Shown: in pieces, positions 50,423 to 62,378 of the stretch
Position numbering within the stretch: position 1 is the first letter of the stretch
How the letters are laid out: each line of letters starts with the position of its first letter
Source: Cokeromyces recurvatus
Lineage: Eukaryota > Mucoromycota > Mucoromycetes > Mucorales > Mucoraceae
Assembly: GCF_025118155.1 (NCBI RefSeq)
Contig: NW_026251438.1
Span: 58,290 to 122,289 of the forward strand
Length of the DNA stretch: 64,000 nucleotides
Reading direction: 5' to 3'
Notes under the pieces: generated by a model
The model's input: only the letters and a program-made list of their open reading frames with translations
What the model was told of the DNA's origin: nothing
Database searches by the model: none
Position numbers and translations under genes: made by a program

Positions 50423-53316
50423 ATGTCAAGATCTTTAAATCCTTCATCTTTTAATCAAGAAGAATTGGCAAATGAATGGGAAGAAGCTTATCACAATAAA
50501 AATACCATTTTAAAAAATAGCAACAATAAAATATCCGATTTTAATAATACTTTTAAACACTTTAATGCTATATTCAGTGATGATGATGATGATGATGACG
50601 GTAATGATCAGCCAGTTACTTCATTAGCTCACAGAATATTTCAACATGAATCACCCATGTTGACAGGCTATGTCGATCCTCTTATAAACTCTTCTACTTT
50701 TCATATTTATCAGGCAGATAATGCTTTATTAACTCTAAAACATGTCATTTCTGAAGACGGTTGGAAGAAAGCTTTGAAACATAAAAGTGGCGTAGTAGTT
50801 CATATAAAAAACGGTAAAGGAGATAAAACGCCAATTTTTAAGGGGGAATTTGTTATACAAGGATTTTCACCTCAAGCTGTCTTTTATGTCATTGGTATGC
50901 GTAAATTATGGGATGAACAGTAAAGTTTGTAGCGTATTATATTTTTTTTTTTTCAGTATTCAGTTTGGATATACACAACTTATTTATTTGATGCCAACTC
51001 TTTTTTTTTAATATAGATATGAGGATGGAAATCTTGTAGAAAATTTAAATGACACAACATCATTAACATATGAAGTTATGAAGCCTACAGCTACAAACAA
51101 GTGAGTCGATTTTTTTTTTTTTTTTTTTTTTTTACATAACATAAATAGTAATTTATCTTGTTCTGTATAGACCAAGAGATTTAGCTTTAGTTGAAAAAAT
51201 TGAATGTACTCGAAATGGTGCTATTATTTTTGCTTGTACTAGTGTAGAAACACCAAAAATACCTAGAATTAGCGGCAGAGCACGTATAAATATAAAGGTT
51301 TATATATAGTTCTATCCTTATTAAAAAAATAATAATAATACTAATAACTTAACAATTATATAAAGTTGCAAGGCTGGGTATTAGAACCTTTATACGGAGA
51401 AATTCAACCAGCAACAAAAATTAAATATATAATACAAGAAACTATAAAAGGATGGGTACCTGGCTTTGCAAAAAAGGCTTTAGCTAGAAGACCTTTAGTG
51501 ATAGCTAAAATATCAGAATATTTAGAAAAAAAGACAGAACGAATGCGTGCAACACATCAAGCATTAAATAAAAATGCATCTACTTTACAGCAAAATATGA
51601 ATAACAGTAGGACACCATCTGCTACAAACTACCATACATTCCCACAACAATATAATAATCCACTTCCAAGTCCCTTCCAAGCATTAACATCTTCACAACC
51701 ATCTCTAAAAGTCTCCCAACCATCTATTCTACAGCAGCCAGAAGCAAATACATCTACTCAACACTCTACTAAAAAGCATATATCGTTTGCAGATAATATT
51801 TCACATACACTATCCCAAAATCAGACCACTAATGAATTCAGCAATGATAGTACTAATAGTAGTATAACACAAAAGAGCAGCAGCGTATCATCACTAACAC
51901 AACAATGTCATAACAATCCCCTTTTGGTATCATCTAAAAGGCATCTTTATCCCTCTCATCGTCATCCTATTCAAAAAGCTGAAAGTATTCAATTATTGAA
52001 AAAGCTTACTTCCTCTTTTGAGAATTGGTCTTTACTCAAAGAATGTGAGAATGGGACAAAATTATTTGTCTTTAATTCACCGCTTTCAGTTAATGACGAT
52101 AATAATAATAATAATCAAATTACTTTATCATCCTATGAAGTACCTTTTATTAGAGCAGATAGTATTATTGACGGTGGCTGGACTGCTGAACAACTTTGCT
52201 CTGTTACGCGTTGTTTTGGTGCTAGAAAAATATGTAATGTAATATTACAATTCCCTCTTTTTTTATTATTTTTTTTTTTTTTTTATTTTTTTTTTATAAA
52301 ATTTACACATATTTATAGGGGATTTGTCTTTTGAAAGAGGTCAAACGATAGAAAGATTTAGTCAGAAGGAATATTTGGATCAATGGTTTTTAGGAAGTAC
52401 GATACCTATTGCTAGTATAGATTTATCTGTCATTACAAGTATTGAAACAGACCCTACGACAGGTACAGTTTATACAGCTAGTACAAGTGTGACAGATCAT
52501 CAAGTACCACCAGACGAGTTAGAACATCGTATTCGTGCATATTCCGATCTTTATGGCTGGGTCTTTCGACCAAAGCATCAGGGTCAATCTATATATGTTA
52601 GTTTTATATGTAATATGGATTTCAAATACAGAATACCGAAAGAGACGATGCAGTCATGGATAGATACTTCATTACAATCAATAACACAGTTACATCACTA
52701 TTTAACTCAGTACGGATGTCCACCCTATATTCGTCGTGTGGCTGGCAAAGTACAACGGGAAGCATTTGATGCAATTAGTAATCATTATGAAATTACATAT
52801 GTTGCAAAGCATCAACCATCACATGCATACCGTGCACGTAAACATGCAGTCTGGTGCACAGATATTAAATTTCATCAAAAGATGTTCTCTAATGGTCTTG
52901 ATATTCATGTCACTCCAGAAAATGGGACTCGAATTGAGATATCTCAACAACAAAAGAGTATAAAGATATACACAATGGATGAATCTATTGACGGGAAGGA
53001 GATCACGATCATGATTGACCCTTTATCGACTACGAATGAAGGTGATGGTGATAATTTATCAAGATCTGGTTTGTATTCTTCGGATATCACATATCGTTAT
53101 AATGGGCAATTTCATTATTCTAAAAAAGAAAAAGGGAATACAGATCATTATCCATCCAAGGTCCCTCATCAATCTATTCATAAAGAAAAAGAAAATAATG
53201 ATAATAGTTATTTTCCTAAAGCAATATCTCGAACCAGTAGTCAACTCTCATCAACCATTGATAGCGAACCTTCTATTTTAGAAGAAACGAAGGAAAATAA
53301 GAAAGTACATAGAGAA

Positions 53317-53364
<48 letters not shown>

Positions 53365-53720
53365 TATATTTGAATATTTTACCTTTTTTTTCTTTAATAT
53401 AAACAAAAAAAAAAATCTATTGCATAGAAAATAAAGCAAAGGAAACGCAAAATGAAGAAAATCTATCTTCTATTCCTACAGGATATGTACTTGTTCCTGA
53501 GTATCAGGTGAAATATATATTATATAAAATTATATTTTATAACTGGTTATTCTTATATATTTTTATTTTTTTTTCCTTTCCCCCACTCTATTTGTAGAAT
53601 AATAAGGTAGTCATTATTTCGGATGAACTATCATTTAATAGTCAACAATTATCAGTCGTTCTTATTGCAATGGTTATATGCTATTATTTTGGCAGATTTA
53701 CATCTTGCAATTCATGTTGA
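50423..53720 (+). CDS. Tandem START-domain lipid transfer protein with C-terminal membrane anchor
   Basis: Seven exons: 50423-50919, 51017-51100, 51171-51297, 51366-52233, 52319-53317, 53428-53507 and 53598-53720, giving 925 residues. An acidic Asp run lies near residues 53-60. The first START-like domain (about 75-295) includes GFSPQAVFYVIGMRKLWDEQ and LQGWVLEPLYG. A Ser/Gln-rich linker follows. The second (about 440-690) shows WTAEQLCSVTRCFGARKIWD, FSQKEYLDQW, and GWVFRP. The C-terminus has one hydrophobic helix (SVVLIAMVICYYFG), so it is likely tail-anchored. START folds carry sterols or phospholipids between membranes. The domain calls rest on motif pattern, and the ligand is unknown. Confidence 0.82.
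53320..53361. repeat. Poly(A), 42 nt, at a START-gene splice donor
   Basis: The run begins at intron position +3 of the fifth intron (GTAAAA...). Confidence 0.9.
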
Positions 53721-54298
53721 TTTATTTAATATTCTTATATTACATTTATACTTAATACCTAATTATACATATCAAATACTAAAATACATAGTTTAATGGC
53801 TTTTATATATATATATAAAAATCGATATTAATAACAATAGACTACTCGCTTTCCTGACAATAGGATTATTATAAGCAAATAGCTAGTTCATTGGAGTTAA
53901 AATTTTATTAATGCTTGTTTTTTTTTATTTTTTCTACTGTTCCAAATAACCTACATGAAATACTTATGATAGTGAATGTCTTCTTCTATACAAAAAAGAG
54001 AATACATATTGATCTTTCGGCTTCTTTTGTACTATCGTCAACGATTATTGTATAGCATGGACAAAAGCCTTATATTAATTGTTTAAGAAGAGAGCTAGTT
54101 TATTATTACTACTAATATCCCCTCCCCTCCCTTGTTTCTTTTTCTAACAGTTAATTTGTGTACAAAAGATTCATTGAGCTTTATTAAACTTGTAGACTAA
54201 GAAAAATACTATTTATTTATTTTATTTTATTTTATTTTATTTTATTTTATTTTATTTTATTTTATTTTATTTTCAGTAACTAATATTGCTCTTAAAAG
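53721..54298. other. Convergent spacer with TTTTA repeat
   Basis: Lies between the stop codons of the START gene and VPS51. A (TTTTA)n pentanucleotide repeat fills about 54215-54272. Confidence 0.7.
54215..54272. repeat. (TTTTA)n microsatellite
   Basis: About eleven copies of a five-base unit, seen directly. Confidence 0.9.
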
Positions 54299-57200
54299 CT
54301 ATTGAGAGGATAATATTGATGTTAATTCTTCTTGACTCATACTTATAGGGGAAGCACATCTTGTTACACTTGATAGAATCTCATGTAACATGGTTGTTAT
54401 CCATCTAATAATAATAATAAAAATAAAAAAAAAGGAAAATTCCATGAGTTATATACAAAAAAAATATAGTTTATATGGGAAACTTACTTTTCATCTCCTA
54501 CATGAGACCATATCATACGTTTTATATATGCTACATCTACTTGAATTTGTTGATAATGAGCTGTATCTATCTGCATTTCTCTTGTTACTTCTAAAAATGT
54601 TTTAAGAATAATCAAGATTAATCCAGTATATACGCCTATAGGTGTTGGCTCAACTTTTCGATAGACATCAATACGTTCGGCAAATAACTTATCAATGTTG
54701 TTCATGATATGCATATCATTCCTTGAAGGCTTATTAGAATGTGTATCGGATGATAAAGAGGCTAAACTGTGAGAGGATGGAAGAAATTTCTGAGTCCCAT
54801 ACGGATATTCTGAGTTTGATACAGTGCTATCAATGGAACGTCGAGATTGAGGGTAGATGGCTTCCATTAAGCGCTCTATGTAATTAATACGTTGATGAAT
54901 AAAGAACCAAATAGTTGATACTTGACGTATAGGTGGTATTGATAATGGTATTGGTATGAAATAGGCTTCTTGAATTCGGTTTGATAGCTCATATCCTTCT
55001 TGCATTACTTGCTTATTCAAAAGTGTTTGACCCGTGTTCAAGTAATAGTCTATCATCTCATTCATATCGGATATTATACAAGGATCAATATTGGTCTCTA
55101 CATCAGAGAATGAATATGTTTGCTTGTCTTGTTGTTTACAGAATTTGGCAGAAAACACTGAATATAATTGAAAGATGCCATTATCAGCTAAATCATAACA
55201 TAAACGGGAACATACTAAAACCAAAATTTGTAATGAAGAACTGTTTAAGTTTGAAGTTTTATCTACGTTCTATAAATAAAAGGAAAAAAAAAATTAAAAC
55301 AAAGTAAAAAAGGAATACATATAAATATATACATGTATTTATATATTACCTCAAATTTATTAGCTAATTTTTGCCAAACAGCTTTAATTCCAGCTTGAAT
55401 ACGGGCTAAGCTTTTTTTATTAGAAATATCGAGACAATCTTTGAGAGGTAGCAAACATGATTCTATTAAGTAATTTATAAGCCAGGCATGGGTATCTTGG
55501 ATAAATGCTGCAATTCCACTTATATCAAACTCATTTTGATTTGTTTCTTGTAATGAATTGATAAATTTATTTATACTCTCTAAATATTGAATTAAGTATA
55601 AATTGCATGCATATAACGTATATATGTAAAACTTACCTTTTAAGCCTGGTAGTGAAGAGCTTAATAAATTATTAATAAGGTCATTTTCCCATTCAGCAAT
55701 ATGTAGTGTCATACGCTCATCTATTTTAGCAATGGATATTAAAGAAGAAGCATATTCAAATAAAGCTGATTTTAGTTCATTAAGGTGTTCAACTTGTTTC
55801 AACGGAGTCTTCAAAGAAATATTCAACTTGAGAAAAAAAAAACGTTAAACATAAAATAGCAACTACGTTCTAACTACTTACTGGTAGCTCAATAAATTCA
55901 GAAGTTAATTCGAAAAATTTGTCAATATATGGATTGATTTCTGTAAGTAGATCATTTTTCGCTTCTTCTTTTTCCTTTTATATGTATATACATACATTGT
56001 ATATATATATATTGTATATTGTATATCATATTAGCGTATCTTAAATATGTGTGTATGTGTATATTTATTACCTTTGCATTTAATAGGCATTTTTTTGAAT
56101 TGTTATCATAATCTATACTTTCTTCTAATTGTCCTATAAGAAATATATCTTCGAAATGATGAACAATATATTCTAAAGGCTTTATATATGTAGGAATCAG
56201 ATCTTGAACACAACATGGCTCAGGGCTCTCTCTTTCTATTCTCTGAAATACTTTGAGTTGTCTACAATAAATGTTATAATTGATTGCCCTTTAATATCTA
56301 TTGTCTTTTCTTTTTTTTTTTTTCTTTTTTTTTGGTTTACATTTGGATATATTGTTTCCATAATTCTTGAACATTATCTTTTCCTAGTAACACAAGCAAT
56401 TTTATATTTTCTGCAATATTTTGGAATGTAACGTTATCTGGATTTGCTAAGCTTTCCCAAATATTGGTTTTCACTTTTTCCATAATATCATGACAATCCA
56501 TTTCAATACCCTTAAATGCAGCCATATGTTGGTAATGATTCAGAATTCGACTTGCTTTTGAATAATATTTGACAGCATTACCATATTTACCCTTATTCAG
56601 ACAATGTTGCAATCGATTAGGTAATTCGAAAATAAATTGAAGTCGTTTTAATGAATTATGAACTTTAGATAGTTGTTGAATTTTTTGAAGATTAGGTCCT
56701 AATTCTTGATTAATGATTTTGGATTTTTCAGAAATGTTCTTGATGTTTTCATTTAGTCGAGTCATTTCAGATTCCATACTATCAACATTTGATTTCATCT
56801 GACGTATACAAATATATACATATACATATTCAAGTTAGTAGTAATTCAATTCAGCACCAATACCACGTATACCTTTCTAATTGTATCTGTTGCGCTTATA
56901 AATTTATTGTAGTTTTCGTAAACCAAGGTTTTCATGTCGCCATCAATTTCTCTAATTTCTATAGAGAACGTTGTCATAAATTCAATAACGGCTTTCGTTT
57001 ATTATCATTACCTCCAACTAAACAATTATCTTTTTCCATTAAGCCCTGAAGTGTTTTTTCTTTTAATAGTTTGGCAAAATATTTATTTAAATTAAACGAT
57101 GGCGCATCTATGCATGTAATTATATATTTTTAATAAATTTCGTTTGTTGTATTTTTTTATATGAAATGCTTACCTAAATCAAATGGCCTTGAACTTTCTT

Positions 57201-57315
57201 CTTGCTGAGCAGGTGTACTATTTGAGGCGTCTTTAATTCCATAATATTTTTTTAATAAGCTATTTCTTTCTCGAGGCTTTGGTTGACGTTTCATCAAAGT
57301 CGGTGCATTTTCCAT
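54299..57315 (-). CDS. VPS51: VPS51, GARP/EARP tethering complex subunit
   Basis: Ten exons read from the right: 57174-57315, 57012-57107, 56873-56958, 56341-56798, 56072-56261, 55882-55974, 55637-55826, 55350-55579, 54488-55269 and 54299-54404. All phases agree and give 790 residues, close to animal VPS51. The N-terminus has the hallmark LLKKYYGI, then [20 protein letters not shown], and [21 protein letters not shown] coiled coil follows ([20 protein letters not shown]). The rest is a helical rod typical of CATCHR tethers. The complex brings endosome vesicles to the trans-Golgi and binds a SNARE through VPS51. It is transcribed towards the START gene. Confidence 0.92.
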
Positions 57316-58309
57316 TTTTTTTTTTTTTTTTTTTTTCCTTGTGAATGCTGTTGAAGAAAAATAAGAATGAAGTTATTAAATTTATGCCCCGCGTTTTTTG
57401 CTACTGTCGCAATAATATGAAGTCTGCGGTTCTTTAAAATTGCTTTAGTCTTTGAATGATATGAACACAATTGCTTAACCCTAAAGCCCTGAATGAATCA
57501 ATTGCTTTGAAAATAATAAAGAAGGGAACCTTTGTTTAATTTTCCTGTCTTTACATGTCTTTTTTTTTTTTTTTTTTTAACTAGTAAGTAGAAAGGAATC
57601 AATTTATAGGAAATAAAGAGGAAAACAGCTAAATCTACATTTATATATAACTCATAATCAGCTTTTTCCATAATACTTGTGAGATAAATAAATGTCGTAT
57701 TATTATAACGCAACTTTTCAAGTTTCCCTTTTATTTAGCTAAAGAAAAGAATAAGCATGACCATGACAAGCGAAGATGACATAGTGTAAACAAATATCCA
57801 CAAGATTTAGACAATACATACTTATTTATGTATTTATTTATTTTTTGAAGATAGTAATGAAGTATAGTAAAAATAAGTAATTAATCGGTTTGAATTTCAT
57901 ATATTAACCATGTTTATATTTTTAGAGATAATTATATAATGACTACGTCTAAAATGAGTGAAGTTAGTTAAACTTTTTCAAATAGATAGTATACTGAAAT
58001 GCAAAGCCTATAAGATAATATAAAGTTGCATGCATGCGAAAAAAAAAAAAGAAAGTCAAAGATTCATATTTCTTTTAGAGATAGTTACTTTTGATATATA
58101 AAAACATGACTATTCATAAAACATACACTTGATTATTACACTACGTACAAATATTAAAATGTGTACAAAGTCACACTATGTTTATTTATCCATGTTATGT
58201 AATAGTGGTAAGGCCACTTTGATTGGACAATATATAAACTAGGGGAATATAGCATTACTCTTCTTCTTTTATTAGAATTATTTATTTTACTTTTTTTTTT
58301 AATTAGAAC
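57316..58309. other. Divergent intergenic region, VPS51 and unknown mitochondrial gene
   Basis: About 1 kb with no gene. A T run lies just upstream of the VPS51 ATG (coding strand A-run) at 57317-57336. Confidence 0.55.
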
Positions 58310-59470
58310 ATGTCCATTCTTAAAACTACATTGAAATATAATTTCAGAAAATCAATATTTAATAATGGGCAGTACCGATATTTATCCTATACTCGAGCAT
58401 GCTTTGGAGAACAAAAGAATGTCAATAAAATTCAAGATTTTCGTAAGAATTTTATTTTAAAATATACATACATTAATATGTCTGGAAAAGAGAATACGAA
58501 ACTCTAATGGGCGTGCATATTTTATGATTAGCTTGGTTATTAAGTACAGATCAGCCTCGTATTGCAAAATACCCTTATGAACAAGCAACTCGAGAATGGA
58601 AATTTTTAAGTGCATTTCCTCTTGGAATACAACATGCATTATGTAAATGGTTAGGTACTCGTACGCTTCAATTAAATACAGGCATGGATAATTTCCCGGA
58701 TCAATTTCTAGTGGGGGGTAATATACATATGATATAAGAGATATAATCTTTTATATATGCATACATGTATTTAAAATATGTAATATTTTTTTTTTTATTT
58801 TTTTTTATTTTATTTTTTTCATCTAGCTAGCTTAGCAAGTCGTAAAGCAATTAGTATGTTATCTGACCAATTGAAAGATCCTAACAATGAAGATAAAAAA
58901 CAAGAATTACAACGTATTCTAGGGCCTGATCTTGTTGATCGTTTTTTAAAAGCAGTTCCGTCTGATGTAGATATTAGTATAGATATTCCTCAAATATACG
59001 ATGTTAATCTAGGCGATATTTGGGTCACATTAGGTAATCCTGCCGCTTTCTCTTCAAATGGACAGCAGGATTATGAAGTTATCCGGTGGATGACAATTCG
59101 AGTAGGGTTACATAAAACAATCAATATGCACATTGAATCATTTCAAGAATATCGAGAGCGAACGTTAAAGAGTATAATGGAAGGTGCTCAAGTGGGTGTA
59201 GATGTGTTGATTGACGCTGATATTATTTATAAAGCAAACAAAAAGAATGACGAAAATGACATTATTCTATACGATGAAGGTAGACGTACATTAAGAATGA
59301 GATTTGCTACACCTTATTTCTCACCAGCTGATAAAATGGTATCGGGATATGATGCAAAGACAGGAGAGCCTATTAATGATTGGAATTGGTGTCTTGTAGA
59401 TATAGATCAATTATTAGAAAAAGAATCTATGGATATAACTGATACAAACAGTACTATACAAGATGAATAA
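58310..59470 (+). CDS. Predicted mitochondrial protein of unknown function
   Basis: Exons 58310-58442, 58532-58717 and 58827-59470 encode 320 residues. The N-terminus (MSILKTTLKYNFRKSIFNNG, then YRYLSYTRACF) is basic and Ser/Thr/Tyr-rich without acids, so mitochondrial import is likely. The body includes WKFLSAFPLGIQHALCKWLG, IRVGLHKTINMHIESFQEY, and GRRTLRMRFATPYF, followed by DWNWCLVDIDQLL. The C-terminal beta-rich pattern reminds me of NTF2-like folds such as Tim44 or Mba1/mL45, but I cannot support that by motif. No membrane segment is obvious. It is clearly a conserved-looking, intact spliced gene. Confidence 0.75.
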
Positions 59471-59654
59471 CAATAATAATAATAAGGAATTGCTATAATA
59501 TAAATGTGTTCTATTATTTATTTATTTTAAAAGAAAAGAAAATAAAAGAAAATAAAATAAAAACAATTTATTGTACTAATATATCAAACGAAGGAGTAAT
59601 ATTACATTTAGAAGGGAAGGAAAGAAAGAAAGAAAGAAAAAAGTTAATTATACT

Positions 59655-60415
59655 TTAAGCTTTGACGCAGTATGCCTTTCCATCATCAAGGTTGTCACAT
59701 TCATGTTTGCCAGGACCATGAAGACCAGCATTCCAAGAGTAGAGTTGAGCTCTAGTGATTCCGAACTTTTGAGCGAAGGGTTCACACCAACTATCACTTG
59801 CGGTAACAGTAGCATACTGGGTACAAGTAGAAATAATATGTCTAACGGCATTTGAAGGAGCATTAGCAGGAGTAGAGCTCCAGTTATCACCAGGCTTAGA
59901 TTGGCTGACCTTAGAGCCAGGGGACTTTTTAGTAGTAGTCTTTTTGGTAGTCTTCTTGGTGGTCTTCTTGGTGGTCTTCTTCTTAGTGGTCTTCTTAGTA
60001 GTCTTCTTTGCTTTCTTCTTGGAGGATGCAATCTTCTTTTTAGCAAGAGCTAACTTTTGACCAGAAAGACCCTTTGTCTTATAAAACCAATTTCTCTTAC
60101 GAAGTTTATTGTCGACTTTAATACAATAAGTTTCGCCAGCAACAAATTCAGAGCAGTCACCAGCAGTATTTTCATCAGCAACAAAGTTCCATCTGTACAA
60201 CTGTTGGAGAGAGACTTTCTTTTCTACAGCAACAGAACGACAGTTATCACCTTCCTTGGCTAATTAAATACAATTATTTAGAAGACAATTAACTATTTGA
60301 ATGTATTAAAAAAAATATCATTATATTTACCAACATATTCCTCGACACAATTAGGAACAACAGCAGATACAGAGGCTGTAAAAGCAAGGACAACGGCAGC
60401 AAAAGTAAATTTCAT
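59655..60415 (-). CDS. Secreted protein with two LysM-like domains
   Basis: Exons read from the right, 60331-60415 and 59655-60259, give 229 residues. Residues 1-18 form a signal peptide (MKFTFAAVVLAFTASVSA). The first LysM-like domain (about 30-75) includes KEGDNCRSVAVEKKVSLQQL and YRWNF. Then a Lys/Thr linker with repeated TTKK units runs to about residue 145. The second (about 165-229) has CTQYATVTASDSWCEPFAQ, YSWNAGL and AYCVKA at the end. Cysteines look paired for disulfides. LysM proteins bind chitin or other GlcNAc polymers. It may be a cell-wall protein or an effector; only chitin binding is reasonably inferred. Confidence 0.85.
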
Positions 60416-62195
60416 TTTTTATAGTGAAAGGAGTGGGTGCTTATAGAGGAATGAAAGTTGTTATCAAAAGGAAAGTTACTGAACAAATGAAGAAAAAAGA
60501 AAAGATAATGAATAATAAATCGAGCATTTATATTAAAAATAAAATGCTGCACTCTATTTAATTTAATTTTGTACACTTTTAAAGCTTTTACAAGGAAAAA
60601 AAAACAGTTTTTTTAAAATGATTGTCACACATTAAAAATTTACTGCAAAAATATATCTTCATTTCCTTATTTGTTGATCAAGAATATTGTAAGGAAAAAA
60701 TAAAAAATAAAATAAAAAGAAGAGATAATAGCTAGTTGTATTATGAATCATTCTATATATTATATTGATCTACTTGAATGTTGAATCTACTCACTCTTTG
60801 TCCCTTTAAAATAGTTTATACAAATATATATTTTTATGACATATTCATAATTAGGTTGATGTAAGAAGAAAGTAGTGCCAAAAAAAAAAAAAAAGAACAC
60901 AAAACTATATTTAGTACTTTAAATCGTGTATTAAACTTGTAATTGACCATATTTTAAAGTAGCAATAAAAAGATGAGAATGTCTTACATTCATATTATAA
61001 AGTGTTTTTATATTGTTGTTATTAAGACCATATATAATGATGATAAATAAATTAAAAGAACGTAAAATTTTATTCCTCTTCCACCATTACTGCTACAAAT
61101 AAAGTATTCGCCATGATAATAATAGCACATGTACATTCGGACTTGAACCTTTTTTTTTTTATGTATTTATACAAATATATTATTATCAATTTAATGACAA
61201 TATCATTCTATTCTATTAAGTGGTACTTGATATTTGTAAAATACTACTAACAGGAACGAGACATAATATATTTAGTTGTTAAATTGTTGATTTCAGGAGA
61301 ATTTTAAGTGGTACAGTACAGTGATAAAAAAAAAGAAAAAAAAAAAGGAGAGTAGAACTGACAAGTACGCATATTCACAATTAACAGAAATTTTATAATA
61401 TTCTACTTTTTCATTTATAATACATGATTGTTTTCCACCAAATAAATCATGCTTTTATTTTTTTAACTTTGGGTACCTTTCCTCCTCTTTATTATGATGA
61501 ACTATTTAAAATGTCGAATATATATATTACTACTATATTAAATATAACAAATATATATACAGACGTACTGTATATCCTCATAATATGCATTGATATAATA
61601 GAATTATGCAAGACATGTATGTAATTTAGATAGTCTTCAAGATATTATATATACATTCTTTCGAGGTTTATTTATGCCTTCATATCTTCTTTACTATACA
61701 ATTTTATTAAAATATTCTCACACAATCACTTATATTCTCTTGGTTCTATACTCGATGCTCTATTTATCGTAAGATTTAATAAACTTTTTGGTGGTTTTAC
61801 ACATCAATGACTATAATTCATGTATTGCTGTTGGAAACAAGTCTTCCAAAAATGTACATTCTCAGCTTATTCATAATTCCATTCTTTAAATTATTTAATT
61901 TTCGATCTCTATTACTATCTATTAGACTGCTTTCTTTATGCATATTTCTTTACCTTTTTTTTTTTTTCCTCTTTGCACTTTATTATTGCTTAAAGAAAAG
62001 AATCCTTTTTCCTTTTCAAAAATCTCTAATAAGTACCAAATAATAAACATATTATCGTCATAAAAACATAAGTGCAATAATTTTGCTACAAATCTTGTAA
62101 TTTTTTCCCTCTAACGTGGTTGTTTGTTATTTTATAAATAATGAAAAATTATGGTTAATAATACCATATTTTTTTAGAAAAAGTCAAAAAGGTAT
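60416..62195. other. Gene-free AT-rich region
   Basis: Only short, hydrophobic low-complexity ORFs (for example near 61424-61624 and 61807-62043), with no family signal. I see no gene. Confidence 0.5.
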
Positions 62196-62277
62196 CGTCG
62201 CCTGCAGGGTTTGAACCTGCGCACGCATAGCGTATGAGATTTCAAGTCTCACTCCTTAACCACTCGGACAAAGCGAC
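62196..62277 (-). tRNA. tRNA-Ser (anticodon UGA)
   Basis: The minus strand folds as a class II tRNA. The acceptor stem GTCGCTT pairs with AGGCGAC (one G-T), with discriminator G as in serine tRNAs. Box A is CGAGTGGTTAAGG-like, the anticodon loop is CTTGAAA (UGA), a long variable arm follows, and box B is GGTTCAAACC. No intron. The terminator side (plus 62162-62190) has a T/A-rich stretch. Confidence 0.95.
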
Positions 62278-62336
62278 TCAATTTTGATATGAAAAATTTG
62301 TAATCATATTGTCTCATACCCTAAAAATTTGCGCGG

Positions 62337-62378
62337 ACCGGAACTGAGAGATCACGTGATAGTTCGGCAATATCCGGT
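62337..62378. promoter_or_regulatory. GC-rich imperfect palindrome centred on ATCACGTGAT
   Basis: ACCGGA (62337) and TCCGGT (62373) form an outer inverted pair; CCGGAACT and AGTTCGG form an inner one. The centre is the perfect 10-mer ATCACGTGAT with a CACGTG E-box, bound in fungi by bHLH factors of the Cbf1/Pho4 type. It stands out by GC content, 60 nt upstream of the tRNA-Ser. What it controls is not evident. Confidence 0.35.

Noticed and set aside
59648..60046. 132-residue Arg/Leu/Pro-rich ORF on the minus strand
   Set aside because: Out-of-frame shadow of the Lys/Thr linker of the LysM gene.
61424..62043. Two hydrophobic plus-strand ORFs
   Set aside because: Low-complexity Ile/Leu/Phe/Tyr translation of AT-rich DNA with no motifs or matching splice sites.
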